This document shows, one piece after another, positions 24,981-36,370 of a stretch of DNA of 64,000 nucleotides. Position 1 is the stretch's first letter; each line of letters begins with the position of its first letter. A model generated the notes under the pieces. The model saw only the letters and a list, made by a program, of their open reading frames with translations, had not been told where the DNA came from and searched no databases. This DNA comes from Hysterangium stoloniferum (Eukaryota > Basidiomycota > Agaricomycetes > Hysterangiales > Hysterangiaceae), in contig WHVD01000042.1 in assembly GCA_015178975.1 (NCBI GenBank), positions 108,501-172,500 on the forward strand. Reading direction: 5' to 3'. The position numbers were made by a program, and so were the translations under genes.

Positions 24981-26880
24981 CATATACCCTTCCCGCCATT
25001 GAAATGTCCCTTGTGTGAGTAGACATTAGGAAAGGAAAATTGGGGTTTAAAGCAGGGTAGTGAAAAAACTTAGTAAGACACTGATGAGAATGTGAAAGTC
25101 CCTTGTATCATGAACTGTCAGAACGGTACAGTGGTCGGGAAACAAGTTTCAATGGAGCCTTCTTAACTGAATAAGAGTGGCGGATCATCCTCATGTCGGC
25201 TACCCTGTCAAATTTTAATTTCTCATACCCCAAGCCATGGATGTCCATTGCGAGTTCGGGGAAGTTGCGCGATGTAACGTCGTCCTGAGAATCAGATGGT
25301 TTAAACTGACAAAGAGGGGTTGGTGAAGGTGATATTAACATAGAGACTTGATACAATCATTCAGACACAGTCGTCATTGATTAAATGTTAAGTTGAGGGC
25401 AACAAGGGAACATTAGACATCAGAGACAGTCTGAGCCTGAGGGCGCAGCCCACAAAGACGACTGGGCCGCAACGAGCTTGTTGTGAACGGGGAAGAGTGC
25501 GTCATCCCATGTCTGACTGAAGGAAATTAGTACAATACTAGGAGAGTGGGAAAGACGACATCAACATACAGAGTATATTTTATAAATGCAAGCGAGACAA
25601 GAAAGCTGATTACAGCCGACTCACTAAATTATGATTCACTAGACTTGAAATAAACGGGGGGGAGCAAAAGACTCGTGCCAGATTACGCTGAGACAACTAC
25701 TTATGATTCTTCATCTAAGGCATTAAGTGTGACGACCTTTCATCAGACATACCATCTCATTGTCATGCACCACAATCAAAATATGATGAAAAGATTGAGA
25801 TTCCTTTATGGACTGAGGTGGCTGGAATGAGATATTGTCGTATCGCTGGTAATGATATTGCATGTTATGTTTTAGCGACTACAACCTCTGAAGGCCATCC
25901 GTTGAGCCAGTTAAACTTTTCCTGGAGTGGCAGTGGTTAAAAATGACACTAGAGAAATCTGTCGTCACCAAGTGTTGTCAAAACTGCGATCAGCCCTCTA
26001 GATCTGATCTGTTCAATGGGAAATTATTGTTTTCTAGTTTAAATATACCATTCCATAACACCCCGTTTTCATGTTGTACATGTAACAGGGGAGGCTCCTT
26101 TTCATGACGAATAATTTTTATCATTTTGTGGTCTCACCAAGAGACTGGTAGCGCGTGTGGCTCACAAGGTGTGGCTTTCCACACGGCTGCTGGCAAATAT
26201 GACTGGTGCCGGACCTTATCTCATGTTCTTGTTGTAAGGCCATTTTAGAATTTGTGGCACAACGACACCTCATTGTTAGATCCTGAAATGTCGGTGAATC
26301 ATGATAGATTTTATTCTGATCCAAATCTGTATTTTAGCGCTCTCTTCATTGTCGTTGTAGGTATATAAGGCCAGGGTAAATTCAGACTCACCTCAGATCA
26401 GACTCATCCTTCGTTTCCTCTACACAATCTCGTCACTGAGCTTAGTGGTTCCGCGGGGGAAGCCATGAGTGTGAGGAGTGGTATTAGGACGCAAAGGTAT
26501 TAGCCGTGTTATTTTGACAGTGAGTTCATGCACTTGAGAAGATAATGTGTTGTAACATTGACGAGGTATGTTTAAAGGCCCCACAAGCGAGACATGCTTT
26601 GAGGTACCTCTCCTCTCAGTCGGGTCGTTGACGGGGTGAGATCAAACTACTCGCCTGAGTGGCACTTTATCCATGAAAAACTAATTCCTTCATAAATAAT
26701 GGGAGATATCCTCCGGATCGTGCTGCTATCCAGGTTATGCTGACGGCAGTGGAGTGCGTTTCCCGGTGAGCCCAATTACCCAGTTGCACTTCATCACGAA
26801 ACTGATCATTAGTTGATAGACTGTGACCCCTGAATATATTTACATCAGATGGCACATATATAGGTAAATGACACACTCTG
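24981..26880. other. Unassigned stretch
   Basis: No confident gene. Short open frames on the minus strand (25108-25356, 26121-26324) lack motifs. Confidence 0.35.
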
Positions 26881-26884
26881 ACTC

Positions 26885-27062
26885 CTGATGGCCGACCTTT
26901 CCAGACGTGTTGAGCGAAAACAACCCGGCCCAAGATAGGATGATCTGTCCAGAGTGAATGACACAGTCTGACTCCTGAGGCAGACTTTTCCACATGTTAT
27001 GAGGGAAGGCCACCTGGCCGAAGGTGGGTCTATCTGTTCAGAAAGACACTTGGGAGCTTAGG
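26885..27062 (-). repeat. Two head fragments of the 27-29.8 kb mosaic repeat
   Basis: Two neighbouring copies start with AATGACACA(C/G)TCTGACTCCTGA. Each continues with a minus-strand version of the start of the repeat at 29148 (GGACAG/GAACAGAT, CACCTTCGGCCAGG, then TGGAAAAG). Confidence 0.55.
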
Positions 27063-27158
27063 AAGTAAAATTATAGGTTGACCATGCCCCGGTGGCTTCA
27101 AAAGCGCAGCAGTAATTGCTTCAGGTCGGTATCTACGCCTCCCAGAGAGTTTTTGTTT

Positions 27159-27664
27159 CCTAAGCCCCCGAGTATCTCTCTGGACAGATCAACACACCTT
27201 GGGCCAGGTTGTTCTCAGTAAGCACACCTGGAAAAGTCGCTTATTTTGTCATTTTTTCCCCGTCTATTACTTATAACCATGTGGTGTATGTACAGCTCCT
27301 AGACATTCATCCACTCACAGGCAACCGCATCCAAATGGTGGGAGACCATGTAGCCCACCACTAAATGGAATCAACAAAAAAATCCGGACAAGGATACAGA
27401 GTCATATTTTAATGGGTCTGTTCCTGAAAACCTTTCTTCCATGATCAGTCCAACCTTCCTTGCAGTCCCGGCACAAACAACTTAACAGGTTATTAAGCCA
27501 GGTGGTTCAACACGCAGTAAGTACCCAGCGAAATTGCAGCCGCCCCCTGTGGGAAACAAAAACTCTCGGGGAGGCGTAGATACCGCCTGGAAGGGGCAAA
27601 CTACTGCTGCGCTACATGTGGAACGTTATATGACAAAAAATGCAAGGTTCTGCGCCATCTGCGT
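27159..27664 (+). repeat. Mosaic repeat copy 1 (plus), carrying a broken C2H2 segment
   Basis: Starts CCTAAGCCCCCGAG and runs collinear with 29148-29660: GGTGGGAGACCATGTAG, CAAGGATACAGAGTCATA, GGGAAACAAAAACTCTCGGG. The zinc-finger reading frame of copy 3 is shifted here, because the G run after AACTCTC is one base shorter (CGGGG rather than CGGGGG). Confidence 0.75.
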
Positions 27665-27710
27665 AAAACTCTCTGGGAGGCATAGATACCAACCTGAAGG
27701 GACCAATTAC

Positions 27711-28323
27711 TGGCACAAATATCAGGGAAAATAATACAACCTGGGCAGATTCCCTCTAGTTTCAGAAAAGTTGCCCCATTGCCCATGAGCTGACAGCGCT
27801 CATCATTGTGTGTGTACCTCACGCAGATGGCGCAGAACCTTGCATTTTTTATCATATAATGTTCCACATGTAGCGCAGCAGTAGTTTGCCCCTTCCAGGC
27901 GGTATCCACGCCTCCCCGAGAGTTTTTGTTTCCCACAGGGGGCAGCTGCGATTTTGCTGGGTATCTACCGCGTGTTGAACCATTTGGCTTAATAACCGGT
28001 TGGGGTGTTTGTGCCGGGACCACAGGGAAGGTTGGACCAACCATGGAAGCAAAAGAGGAACAGACCCATTGAAATATGACTCTGTATCCTTGTCCAGATT
28101 TCTTTGTTGATCCCATTTATTGGTGGGGCTACATGGTCTCCCACCATTTGGACGCAGTTGGCTGTGAGCGGATAAATGTTGAGGAGCAGTAGATACACTA
28201 CATGGTTATAAGTAATAGACAATGAAAAATGAACTAAATGGCCCAACTTTTCCAGGAGTGTTGGCTGAGAAAAACCTGGCTGAAGGTGTGTCAATCTGTC
28301 CAGAGAGACACTCAGGGGCTTAG
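27711..28323 (-). repeat. Mosaic repeat copy 2 (minus), inverted to copy 1
   Basis: The reverse complement runs from CTTAGGCCCC-like sequence at 28323 to the CTGGCACAAATATCAGGG block at 27711. It is collinear with copies 1 and 3, so 27159-28323 is a large inverted repeat. It has the same one-base-shorter G run as copy 1. Confidence 0.75.
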
Positions 28324-29147
28324 GAAATACGTGATGTATCGCGCTAAGTTGACCCCTTGACGGAAAGGCGCGTTTTTCTTTTATTTGATAGTACAAAATC
28401 CTGACCATAAAATCTATTCAAGATCCCATTGTGCAAGGACTACTTCGATCGCTACTGGACTTGGACAATCCGAACTCTGGAATTAGTCGACATACTCGGG
28501 ATAGGGAGAGCGATTCGTAAGTGCCTTTCTGTGCTTTAACCTTTATAACATTATGATTCAACTCAACCAGGTTTAGTGTTGAATCGCACAGAGGAGATAA
28601 TTTCTCTCTGATCAAATGTGGCTTGGCCATCAGTGGACAACTCTAGTGACCTAAGCGCCGATTCAAACTGCGACACAGCCCTTTTCGCCACTCCACCATG
28701 GCACTTCCCACACCATGCCCCCGTTTACCTTTGATGCTGGCACTTTCACTTCTTGTGAGACACAGAACAATGGAAAGGAGCAGGAAATATGATATCTCCA
28801 CCATTGATTCATGGCCGCTTCAGACCAAGACATTATGATGGTCAGCAAAGCTGGCCACAAAAGCCTTTCCACAATTGCTATCCACCATCCCATTGACAGC
28901 CACCTTCCACAACTGCAATCGACCACGTCAACTCCCTTCACACCTATTATTATGATTGTTAAGCTATTGACGACGGTCATATTTATGGCTTGTTCTACTT
29001 CTCTCCTCCATTTCATTCTGCTCCCCTGCGTGTCACCTGGGAACATTATTTTCCTTCACTTTATCCTCTCAACCCTAATTTTTCATGCACAAAGCTCACT
29101 CAACGACTTCAAAGCCATCGGGGCGTGGTCAACCCAACATTATACTC
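28324..29147. other. Spacer between mosaic repeat copies 2 and 3
   Basis: Open frames on both strands (28663-29046 minus, 28811-29152 plus) carry no motif I recognise. The stretch is probably part of the same rearranged repeat cluster. Confidence 0.3.
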
Positions 29148-29767
29148 CCTAAGCCCCCAAGTGTCTCTCTGGACAGATTGACACACCTTCAGCCAGGTTT
29201 TTCTCAGCCAGCACGCCTGGAAAAGTTGGCCCATTTAGTTCATTTCTCATTGTCTATTACTTATAACCATGTAGTGTATCTACTCCTCAACATTTATCCG
29301 CTCATGGCCAACCACGTCCAAATGGTGGGAGACCATGTAGCCCCACCAATAAATGGGATCAACAAAGAAATCTGGACAAGGATACAGAGTCATATTTCAA
29401 TGGGTCTGTTCCTCAAAATTTTGCTTCCATGGTTGGTCCAACCTTCCCTGTGGTCCCGGCACAAACACCCCAACCGGCTATTAAGCCAAATGGTTCAACA
29501 CGCGGTAGATACCCAGCAAAATCGCAGCCGCCCCCTGTGGGAAACAAAAACTCTCGGGGGAGGCGTGGATACCGCCTGGAAGGGGCAAACTACTGCTGCA
29601 CTACATGTGGAACATTATATGATAAAAAATGCAAGGTTCTGCGCCATCTGCGTGAGGTACACACACAATGACGAGCGCTGTCATCTCATGGGCAATGGGG
29701 CAACTTTTCTGAAACTAGGGAGGGAATCTGTCCAGGTTGCATTATTTTCCCTGATATTTGTGCCAGC
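29148..29767 (+). repeat. Mosaic repeat copy 3 (plus)
   Basis: Starts CCTAAGCCCCCAAGTGTCTC and ends near GATATTTGTGCCAGC. It is the only copy in which the C2H2 segment is in frame. Confidence 0.75.
29429..29671 (+). CDS. C2H2 zinc-finger fragment within the mosaic repeat
   Basis: 80 residues: a Pro/Asn-rich N-terminal stretch (MVGPTFPVVPAQTPQP), then one C2H2 finger C-x2-C-x12-H-x4-H in CTTCGTLYDKKCKVLRHLREVH. A finger of this type is usually part of a longer spliced protein, so this is probably an exon caught in the repeat rather than a whole gene. The homologous segment at 33777-33977 shares GN-x4-(R)GYRL(E/D)G-x-(N/Y)YCC, and two frameshifted copies lie at 27159-28323. No promoter or partner exon could be identified. 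If expressed it would bind zinc and perhaps DNA. Confidence 0.4.
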   Translation: MVGPTFPVVPAQTPQPAIKPNGSTRGRYPAKSQPPPVGNKNSRGRRGYRLEGANYCCTTCGTLYDKKCKVLRHLREVHTQ

Positions 29768-29769
29768 AA

Positions 29770-31250
29770 AGATCGTCGCCATATACTAAGCTTCATTATT
29801 GGTCATCACACATCCCTTTTAATATTATTTCAAAAGTACTCATTACACCAATATAATTTTCATTTAATTCGCCTTCATAAGCATTAGAGAGATTAAGCTG
29901 AGGTTGTGCCTGCGAGAACTATCTGATTTCTCCTTAGACGCTGCTAAAGGAAGACCTAAATCCTGATCATACCTGTTATGACTCATGAGACAATGTCCCA
30001 ATAGACTATACTACAGCACAAAGCTTTCATGTAATTATTTACATAAGCTAGAATAATTAAGTGTCCCAAAGTTGGCCTCCGACTTCACCATCCTCAAAAA
30101 AAACTTGACTCATCTTTCTTTCTACAGCTTTTCCTTTCAACGTTGCGAGGATGCCTCTGTGGCCAATATTTTTCTGGGCAAACGATGTGGTGGAGTACGA
30201 AGCATCAACGCTAGGAGCTTTAGTCAAAAATCACGGGCCATCTAAATGACTGAATTATATTAACTCATGTCAACTGAAGAAGGCAGGACGAGAAGCCTTA
30301 GCAGCAAATTTCATTTGGTTCAAACAAGTAACCAATCTCGTGTCGTTTCTTACCCTGCGCAAATACGCTTCTATCGAGACAACCTTTCTTGAAGCCCCAC
30401 GATGTTTCCACATATCGTCTTCTTGGTCTATTCTCGTCACACCATGGATATTGGACGATATGAAAAAACCCCAAAATAACATTGGTTTGGTTTGGCAACT
30501 TGAAGTCCACAATGGCACAAAACCCTCGCTTTTCGCTCTTTTGATAGGCCCATGGCGTAAATTCATCACTTCCACTCATTTGGAGAGTTCATCATCTGTG
30601 CTGACGATCGAAATTAGAATAAGTCTAATCTGTCTCATATCGATCTCCGTTGGAGTTTGGGATATGACTGTAGTCTGTTTCGAGTCTTTCGAAGAACCAC
30701 TTCTCCGCAGACTATGACAGAACGATAAATTAGGAGACTCTAATCGTCTAAAATTAAAGGAACAGACCGATAAATTCAAAATTCAGGCTTGTCAGCATTC
30801 CTGGCCAGTTTTGATACACGACGTCTGCTCAGGCTTGCGCCTTGAGCGAGCATATTTTACACAGGTATCACTGTAACAACTCTGCATAGATTTATTGAGA
30901 CTAAGGAATATAAACCGACTATCGGATGATTAACTTGGCCTATCAAAGAAGATAGAACGGATTTCGTTAATCCACTGGGTGATATCAACCATATGCTGTG
31001 GATGCTAGACGATGGCGGACAGTCGTTCATCCATGCCTCTATTGAATCGGAAATATAGTCAAGTAAAGTTCATTGGTTTCTAAGACGAGTCAATGATGCC
31101 TTCCTCTACTCTTTTTATAGAAGACTTGATAACGGTACCATGTAGCGAAGGAACATAATGGTTGTCGAAACACGTTGAAGTTTCCAAAGTATCTAATAGA
31201 TTGAAGGAATTGTGCAAACCGAGATAATGAGGGGCGCCATTTCACTCAGT
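29770..31250. other. Unassigned stretch, possible gene at 30.27-30.78 kb
   Basis: Frames are open on both strands at 30270-30780 (minus MSGSDEFTPWAYQKSEKRG..., plus MSFLTLRKYASIE...). No family, splice chain or signal peptide decides between them. Confidence 0.3.
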
Positions 31251-31256
31251 ATTTTC

Positions 31257-31496
31257 TCATGGATACACCATATCGGAGCCATATGAGATTCGACCTTCAT
31301 GCAAGAATTGTTGAATCCAATAATTCCTGTATTGTTCTTGTAATATTTCTTCCACAGCCGTCATTTCTTTATTAGATCGAGTTACATAATTCCGCTGGAC
31401 AATACCGCCGAACTCCGGAAACATCTGAGACAAGCAGGGTCGTGAAGACAAAGAAATCACAAAGGAGATCACGTATAGAATGACAAAGCGCTCCAT
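31257..31496 (-). CDS. Putative small secreted protein
   Basis: 79 residues. The N-terminus MERFVILYVISFVISLSSRPCLSQ has the charge, hydrophobic core and small-residue end of a signal peptide with likely cleavage after about residue 22-24. The mature part is mostly helical (EMTAVEEILQEQYRNYWIQQF) and has no cysteine. A GT lies just before the stop (ATG|GTGTATCC), so the frame may continue in a further exon. It is the first exon of an unknown secreted protein or a complete small one; I cannot say which. Confidence 0.35.
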   Translation of the reverse strand: MERFVILYVISFVISLSSRPCLSQMFPEFGGIVQRNYVTRSNKEMTAVEEILQEQYRNYWIQQFLHEGRISYGSDMVYP

Positions 31497-31499
31497 TGT

Positions 31500-32340
31500 C
31501 CCTTTGTCTCACACTGATTTCATTGTGTCTTCATCGACATTTTCCACACCCACTTTGTTATCGTAACGTATATATACAGTACATAATACATCTGTACCTC
31601 ACTCAGTTAACCATGTTTTCTTCCTGTTTTATGTTTTGTTCTTAGGTCGATATATATCAGTCCGCTATACTGTATACAAGACTGAGTCCTTCTTAAGGTT
31701 GCTTTCCTAACACATACCATGCTATGCTGCCCCTCCATATCTTGTTCAGCACATCTTCATCCTCTGCCAACATCTCGACCAGCAAAGCTTAAATCATTGT
31801 ACTCTCACTTTAGCACTCTAACATTTATATGTATCAACAAGGTACAATTATACTTATTTATCATAAATAGTGCCTCATACATTAATTGTGCTACCTGACG
31901 ACTCGATGCTAAGCGTACCCCCACCTCTCCTAAGTCTCCTCGTTGGGAGTAAATTCTTACATCGTTTATCTTCTCAGGCTTTTCTTGGCATAATTTCTTG
32001 TTTCACTCACCTTACTTTGTATCCTCGCTTTCCGTCTCAACATTCAATTCCACACCCGCCTTTGACATCCAACCGCGTCGTCTTGATTAACCAACCCGCA
32101 GCCAAACACCGACGACAATTGATCTGGAGATAGCCAGGTTCGACACAGGATTCATGGTGTTCGGGAGGCATTCTGGCCATATTTATACACATGGCCAATT
32201 GGATGCTATTTATATACCATAGATTGCCTTATAGTATGTCGTACGAGAGATGTAAAATATTGTTGTTTATCCGCTTGGTGTCCCATAAATGTGCCCTGAG
32301 TACTACTTAATCCATAAAATATTCATACTTGAGCCTAAAT
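31500..32340. other. Gene-free stretch upstream of the dehydrogenase pseudogene
   Basis: Short Pro/Leu-rich frames only. No repeat structure seen. Confidence 0.3.
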
Positions 32341-32529
32341 ACACATTAAAAAACCCTAGCTCTAAAAGGCTTTGGAATCCTCAGTAGAGGCTTATGTTAT
32401 AGACTCCACGAATTGGATCCAAAAAGGCAGCAGAGTGGTCATATACAGGTGGCAAATAACTATTTGGGTAGGACTATCTTTCATCATCATATTACGTCCG
32501 TCTAATTCTAACCATGGCTTGTGCAATTA

Positions 32530-33062
32530 CTCACAAATGTCCGACTCCCGACTATGGGACCCTAGCGCCATCAATGCTCGAAACCCAAAAGTTATGCTGG
32601 ACGTTTTTAAGACGAACGTGGTTGGACCAACGATATTTTTCATATCAGGCATTCCCTTGCTTAACCGTAGCAAACGCAAAGGTGGACTAGTGATATTGAA
32701 TATGGGGAGTGACGACGGCAATATAACCTTTCCGCAAGCCAAGCGAATCCACTGCCAGTGCCGCCTAGCGTATTTTTTCCGAGTTATTCTATCAGCAAGG
32801 CTGCTTTGAACATGATAGTATACATCGATTACACAAGTGAGCATACATCCCGTGACAAACTGGATACAAACCCAGACGGTGAAACGAGCCAAAGAGAAGC
32901 CGAATATGATTATTTTCGCCCTCAGTCCTGGATGGGTCAAGACAGGTATATTAACAGTGGAGAAAATGCTGTAATGAGTGTATCAGAAAGTGTCAGCCGA
33001 CAATACGCCGTGATAGTCGCGGCAACTAGCAAATACACCGGGACTTGCACTAGATGGCTCTA
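32530..33062 (+). pseudogene. Short-chain dehydrogenase/reductase, truncated and frameshifted
   Basis: The plus strand reads PKVMLDVFKTNVVGP, then PLLNRSKRKGGLVILNMGS, the middle of an SDR Rossmann fold. After a frame change it reads PSYSISKAALNM, containing the catalytic Y-x3-K. A GT-AG intron (GTATAC...ACCCAG, about 32817-32871) leads to MIIFALSPGWVK, the strand after the active site. The last exon (GENAVMSVSESVSRQ) is reached only across another disruption near 32945, where a 12-bp remnant (GTATATTAACAG) stands in place of an intron. The N-terminal cofactor motif (GxxxGIG) is absent upstream. The enzyme would be an NAD(P)-dependent oxidoreductase, but this copy cannot make one. Confidence 0.75.
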
Positions 33063-33776
33063 GACAATATATATATACGGCATACTTACTAATCTTCTCA
33101 TTTCCTGACGTTGGTTGCACGCTTGTTGTATTATAGGAATTCCTGATTTTTAAGTCTTTCTGTCGCACCGATCTAATTCCAAAGGAATCTCATGTTTGTT
33201 ATTTCTAACCATTGTGGTAAGTTGCTCAATTTTATCAAGCCACTTAGAGCTCTGCCGCACGTAATAATCTCCGAGATGATTCTTCTCCGCCAAGTGCCAC
33301 CTATTGCCGTCATCACATTCGCCTATACTCTATTTACATACGAACAAATGGCAATATACATAATATACATATGTTAGGTGTGTACATATGACATACACTC
33401 GTTCCTGATATCCTCAAGCTGGACACCGTATTTATAGTTTCGTTTACCATCCACTGGCCGGTTTTGTCGCTCTACAAATTTGCTGGCTGGACATTACGCT
33501 TCGTGTGGATTATTTTAACGCATCGGTTGGTACCCATGTTAAATTAAGGTGCTTAGCGGGAATAATGACGTTGTTGTCCGCATATATGATATATTCTTTC
33601 GGGATGACTATACGCTCCTGTCAGTCGTTAACGCCACTTTCTATTTAATTCTTGTGGTTCGTGTTGTTCAATCTGCACCGTCGTTTTGTTAAAATTAAAC
33701 ATGATAGAGCATTCTCATCAAGTCACTCCCTTCTCCTTCATATTTCAACTTTTATATCAAAAAAAAAAAAAAACCA

Positions 33777-33977
33777 TTACGTTGCGCAACAGTAATATTC
33801 CCCATCCAGTCGGTATCCACGGCTGCCAAGAGTTTCGTTGCCACAGGAGACGACTGCGACTTCTTGGGGACCTACCAGTACCTCAGCCCCGCTATACTGC
33901 GATGACAACGCCGCTATTGACCTTTCGGAGGATCCAATTTCCATGACTGTACCAAACATATTAATACAAAATATCAT
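33777..33977 (-). pseudogene. Truncated copy of the mosaic-repeat C2H2 segment
   Basis: The minus frame ends GNETLGSRGYRLDGEYYCCAT and a stop, aligning with GNKNSRGRRGYRLEGANYCCTT of copy 3 (29429-29671). The stop falls before the second zinc-binding cysteine. A run of 15 A on the plus strand (33759-33773) lies immediately beyond the break. Confidence 0.5.
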
Positions 33978-33979
33978 TT

Positions 33980-34480
33980 CTTACGGGAGCGTCCAGGTTG
34001 TACCGAATGAACTCTCAAACACATCAGCACCAAGCACAACATTACGTCCATCGTTACTAGGCTTTGAGGCACAAACAGTTTATTAGACTTCGGAAAATTC
34101 TTGGTTTACAATGGGATTCCATACGAGGAGGAGAGAGGACGGTGAGGGAAGGCGTTGAGAGCGAGGACATCGTACATATAAACCGTATTGTCGAGTATTG
34201 GGGAACAGGAATGTTTTGGGATCAAAGTAGGCAGGGACGGAACAATAGAATTGTTCCACTAGTCCACTTCATATCTTTCGTTCGTTTACATATGTAAGTA
34301 GCTACATGCGCAGGAGATAAACGTCAGCCAACTGTACCGTTTACTAATCGTATAGCTCTTTCCTAATAGAGACACAACTATGAGAAAACTAAAGAGTTCC
34401 GACAAGGAAAGCTAGAAGATCGGGAAGCCGAAATGGGAGCCTAAGGAGGTTGAAGTGATCGCGGGACACGGATCTGATAT
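33980..34480. other. Gene-free stretch
   Basis: No supported feature between the C2H2 relic and the 3' end of the DUF1996 gene. Confidence 0.4.
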
Positions 34481-34484
34481 ACCG

Positions 34485-36149
34485 TCAGAAATGCATGTCA
34501 CCCCTGTTTTTCAGGATACGAAAGGTCCTGCTGGGGAACCTTACTGTGACGGAAGCTCCGCGGCTGAGCCCTGTGACGGGGTTGTTTCCGGGGAGCTTAT
34601 CCAAAGTCCCGAGAACTACATCATTTGTTAGTGCAATACATCACAATTTAGCGGAAAGTTACCTTGTTCACTAGTATCGGAGTTTATTGTGCACTGGTTA
34701 CCGGCAGAGTTGTAATCAAATATTCTGACAAGTTGGGTTAGATACCCTTGGGATGTCTCGCAAAATATGCTTACCCTTGTTGGGAACAGCACGTAGGATC
34801 TCCAAATTGGGGACAAGTGCATTTGTCTACGACATTCTGGAGAACACCAGGGGCCCATCCGTTGAAATAGTCTGCGTGGTGGCCATAGCCGGTTCCATCG
34901 CCTTGGGCGAGTCTATAAAGTAATTTGGAATTATTAAAAAAGCACTAACGCAACTAAAAATATTGTGGCACTTACACAAAGGGCTGTTGCGGATTCATGG
35001 CCTCTTGGGCATTGAAGTTGTTTGTGCCCCAGTACACCTGATTAAATATTTGCATATAGGTGAAATAAAATGGAAGGCATAAAGTGCGTACCTCAATGAA
35101 GATACGGGGAAGAGTAACCGGAAATTTAGGATCAGAACACGAGCCACTATCGGGCCCACCAGACGGGAAGGCGACGTGTGACTTATGGTTGGCTGAGTCA
35201 ACGTTTTTGCCATCCCAGCAACTCGGGAAATTCTGGAATACGACAGTGAGAAATAAAGCAGAGCCACAGGAGATAGATATCTACGAACGATCTGAGCACG
35301 GATTCCGCTGGGACAACTGACGCCGACGGGCAAACCGGTGTGTTTGGTCGACGCGCCGTTGAAATCGAGGCAAAGGAAACTGATAGCTTGTTGCGCAAAG
35401 CTGCTTGCGTTGTAGGTGCGTAGAGTGGGGTCGCCAGAAATCATGCGGAACTAGATGATCACGATTGTTTATGTGACATGGAACTCCTTACCAAAAACTC
35501 ACGTCGTCGGGGAATGCGGTAACAGTTCCAGCAGGGACATTACTAGGGTACAAATAGTCTGCGATAGTGTGTAAGCTCAAGTATCTGGGTTACGTTTGTT
35601 AACTTACAACTGGAGGTAGTCGTCAGGTTCAAAATGTTTGCACTCTGAAAAAGAGTCACTCACATCACAAAGCCTCCACTAACACTAGTGAAAGACCCAT
35701 TTTTCCATTGAAAATACATTGACTGAAAGGTAGATTCAAGCAAATAATTTGGCAGCCAAGCGAAATCGGTTTACCTCAGTCCAATAGTTACTTTTATCTT
35801 GCGCAATAGGCGTCGATGTGCAACGACTTTGCCTCAGTTGGGCAGTGGTGACTGTTGCCCCGAAATCGCTTCCACCAGTAACTGAAGTACCATGTTAGTC
35901 ATTAAAATCAGACGACCCATAGTAAATTTCAAGTGACACTCACTGATATGGGTGTGGCTAGAGATGGCTCCTGGGCTGACGATAGGATCTCTTCGCTCAT
36001 AGACCAAAGTGTCTGCTCGGAAAATTCAGTAAAAAGCTCCGTTTGCGACATAATAATTCGAGTGACTTACTGACGCTCATAAGGAAAAAAGCGTTTGCGG
36101 AGCTCAGGGCAGTGAGCAGCAGGATAAGAGAAAAAGTCATGAAGGCCAT
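34485..36149 (-). CDS. Secreted DUF1996-domain protein
   Basis: A 355-residue secreted protein of the fungal DUF1996 family; the biochemical role is unknown. Exons (minus): 36071-36149, 35944-36012, 35775-35881, 35664-35722, 35608-35609, 35503-35558, 35289-35450, 35092-35232, 34976-35037, 34775-34912, 34663-34724, 34485-34615. All junctions are GT-AG with 47-63-bp introns. The start has a clear signal peptide ([20 protein letters not shown]). Family blocks follow in order: [78 protein letters not shown], then a cysteine-rich stretch [12 protein letters not shown] and [10 protein letters not shown]. The fifth exon is only two bases (TT). Without it the frame breaks; with it the sequence reads FVIYYL as in the family. 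The length is normal for the family and no defect is seen. Confidence 0.88.
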
Positions 36150-36214
36150 CGTCTCAAATTTCTGTAAGGAAAATAAATGAGTAAAGGGGGAGCTCTGAGA
36201 CTGGGTGAACCAAA

Positions 36215-36370
36215 TGCTCTTCTCAACCAGTTTTTATAGAAAATTCCAGGCTCCCTCATGAAACTTTTTACATGCCCGTTTTTCCAGAAGAACTGGTGAA
36301 TCGATTTTTCTCAAGCACTTCACATAGAAAATCCCAGGCTCCCTCATAACACTTTTCAGATGCCCGTTTC
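36215..36370. repeat. Two-copy direct repeat in the DUF1996 promoter
   Basis: Two units about 86 bp apart share ATAGAAAAT(T/C)CCAGGCTCCCTC, followed by ACTTTT and ATGCCCGTTT, with a preceding TTCTCAA(C/G)CA block. They sit 70-220 bp upstream of the start codon, so they could hold regulator sites or simply be a local duplication. Confidence 0.65.

Noticed and set aside
27601..28116. 171-codon minus-strand frame over mosaic copy 2
   Set aside because: It begins in the finger segment frame but leaves it after a one-base deletion, giving a meaningless tail. Treated as a repeat copy instead.
29085..29789. 234-codon plus-strand frame over mosaic copy 3
   Set aside because: The alternative frame in the same place encodes a proper C2H2 finger shared with 33777-33977, so the longer frame is accidental.
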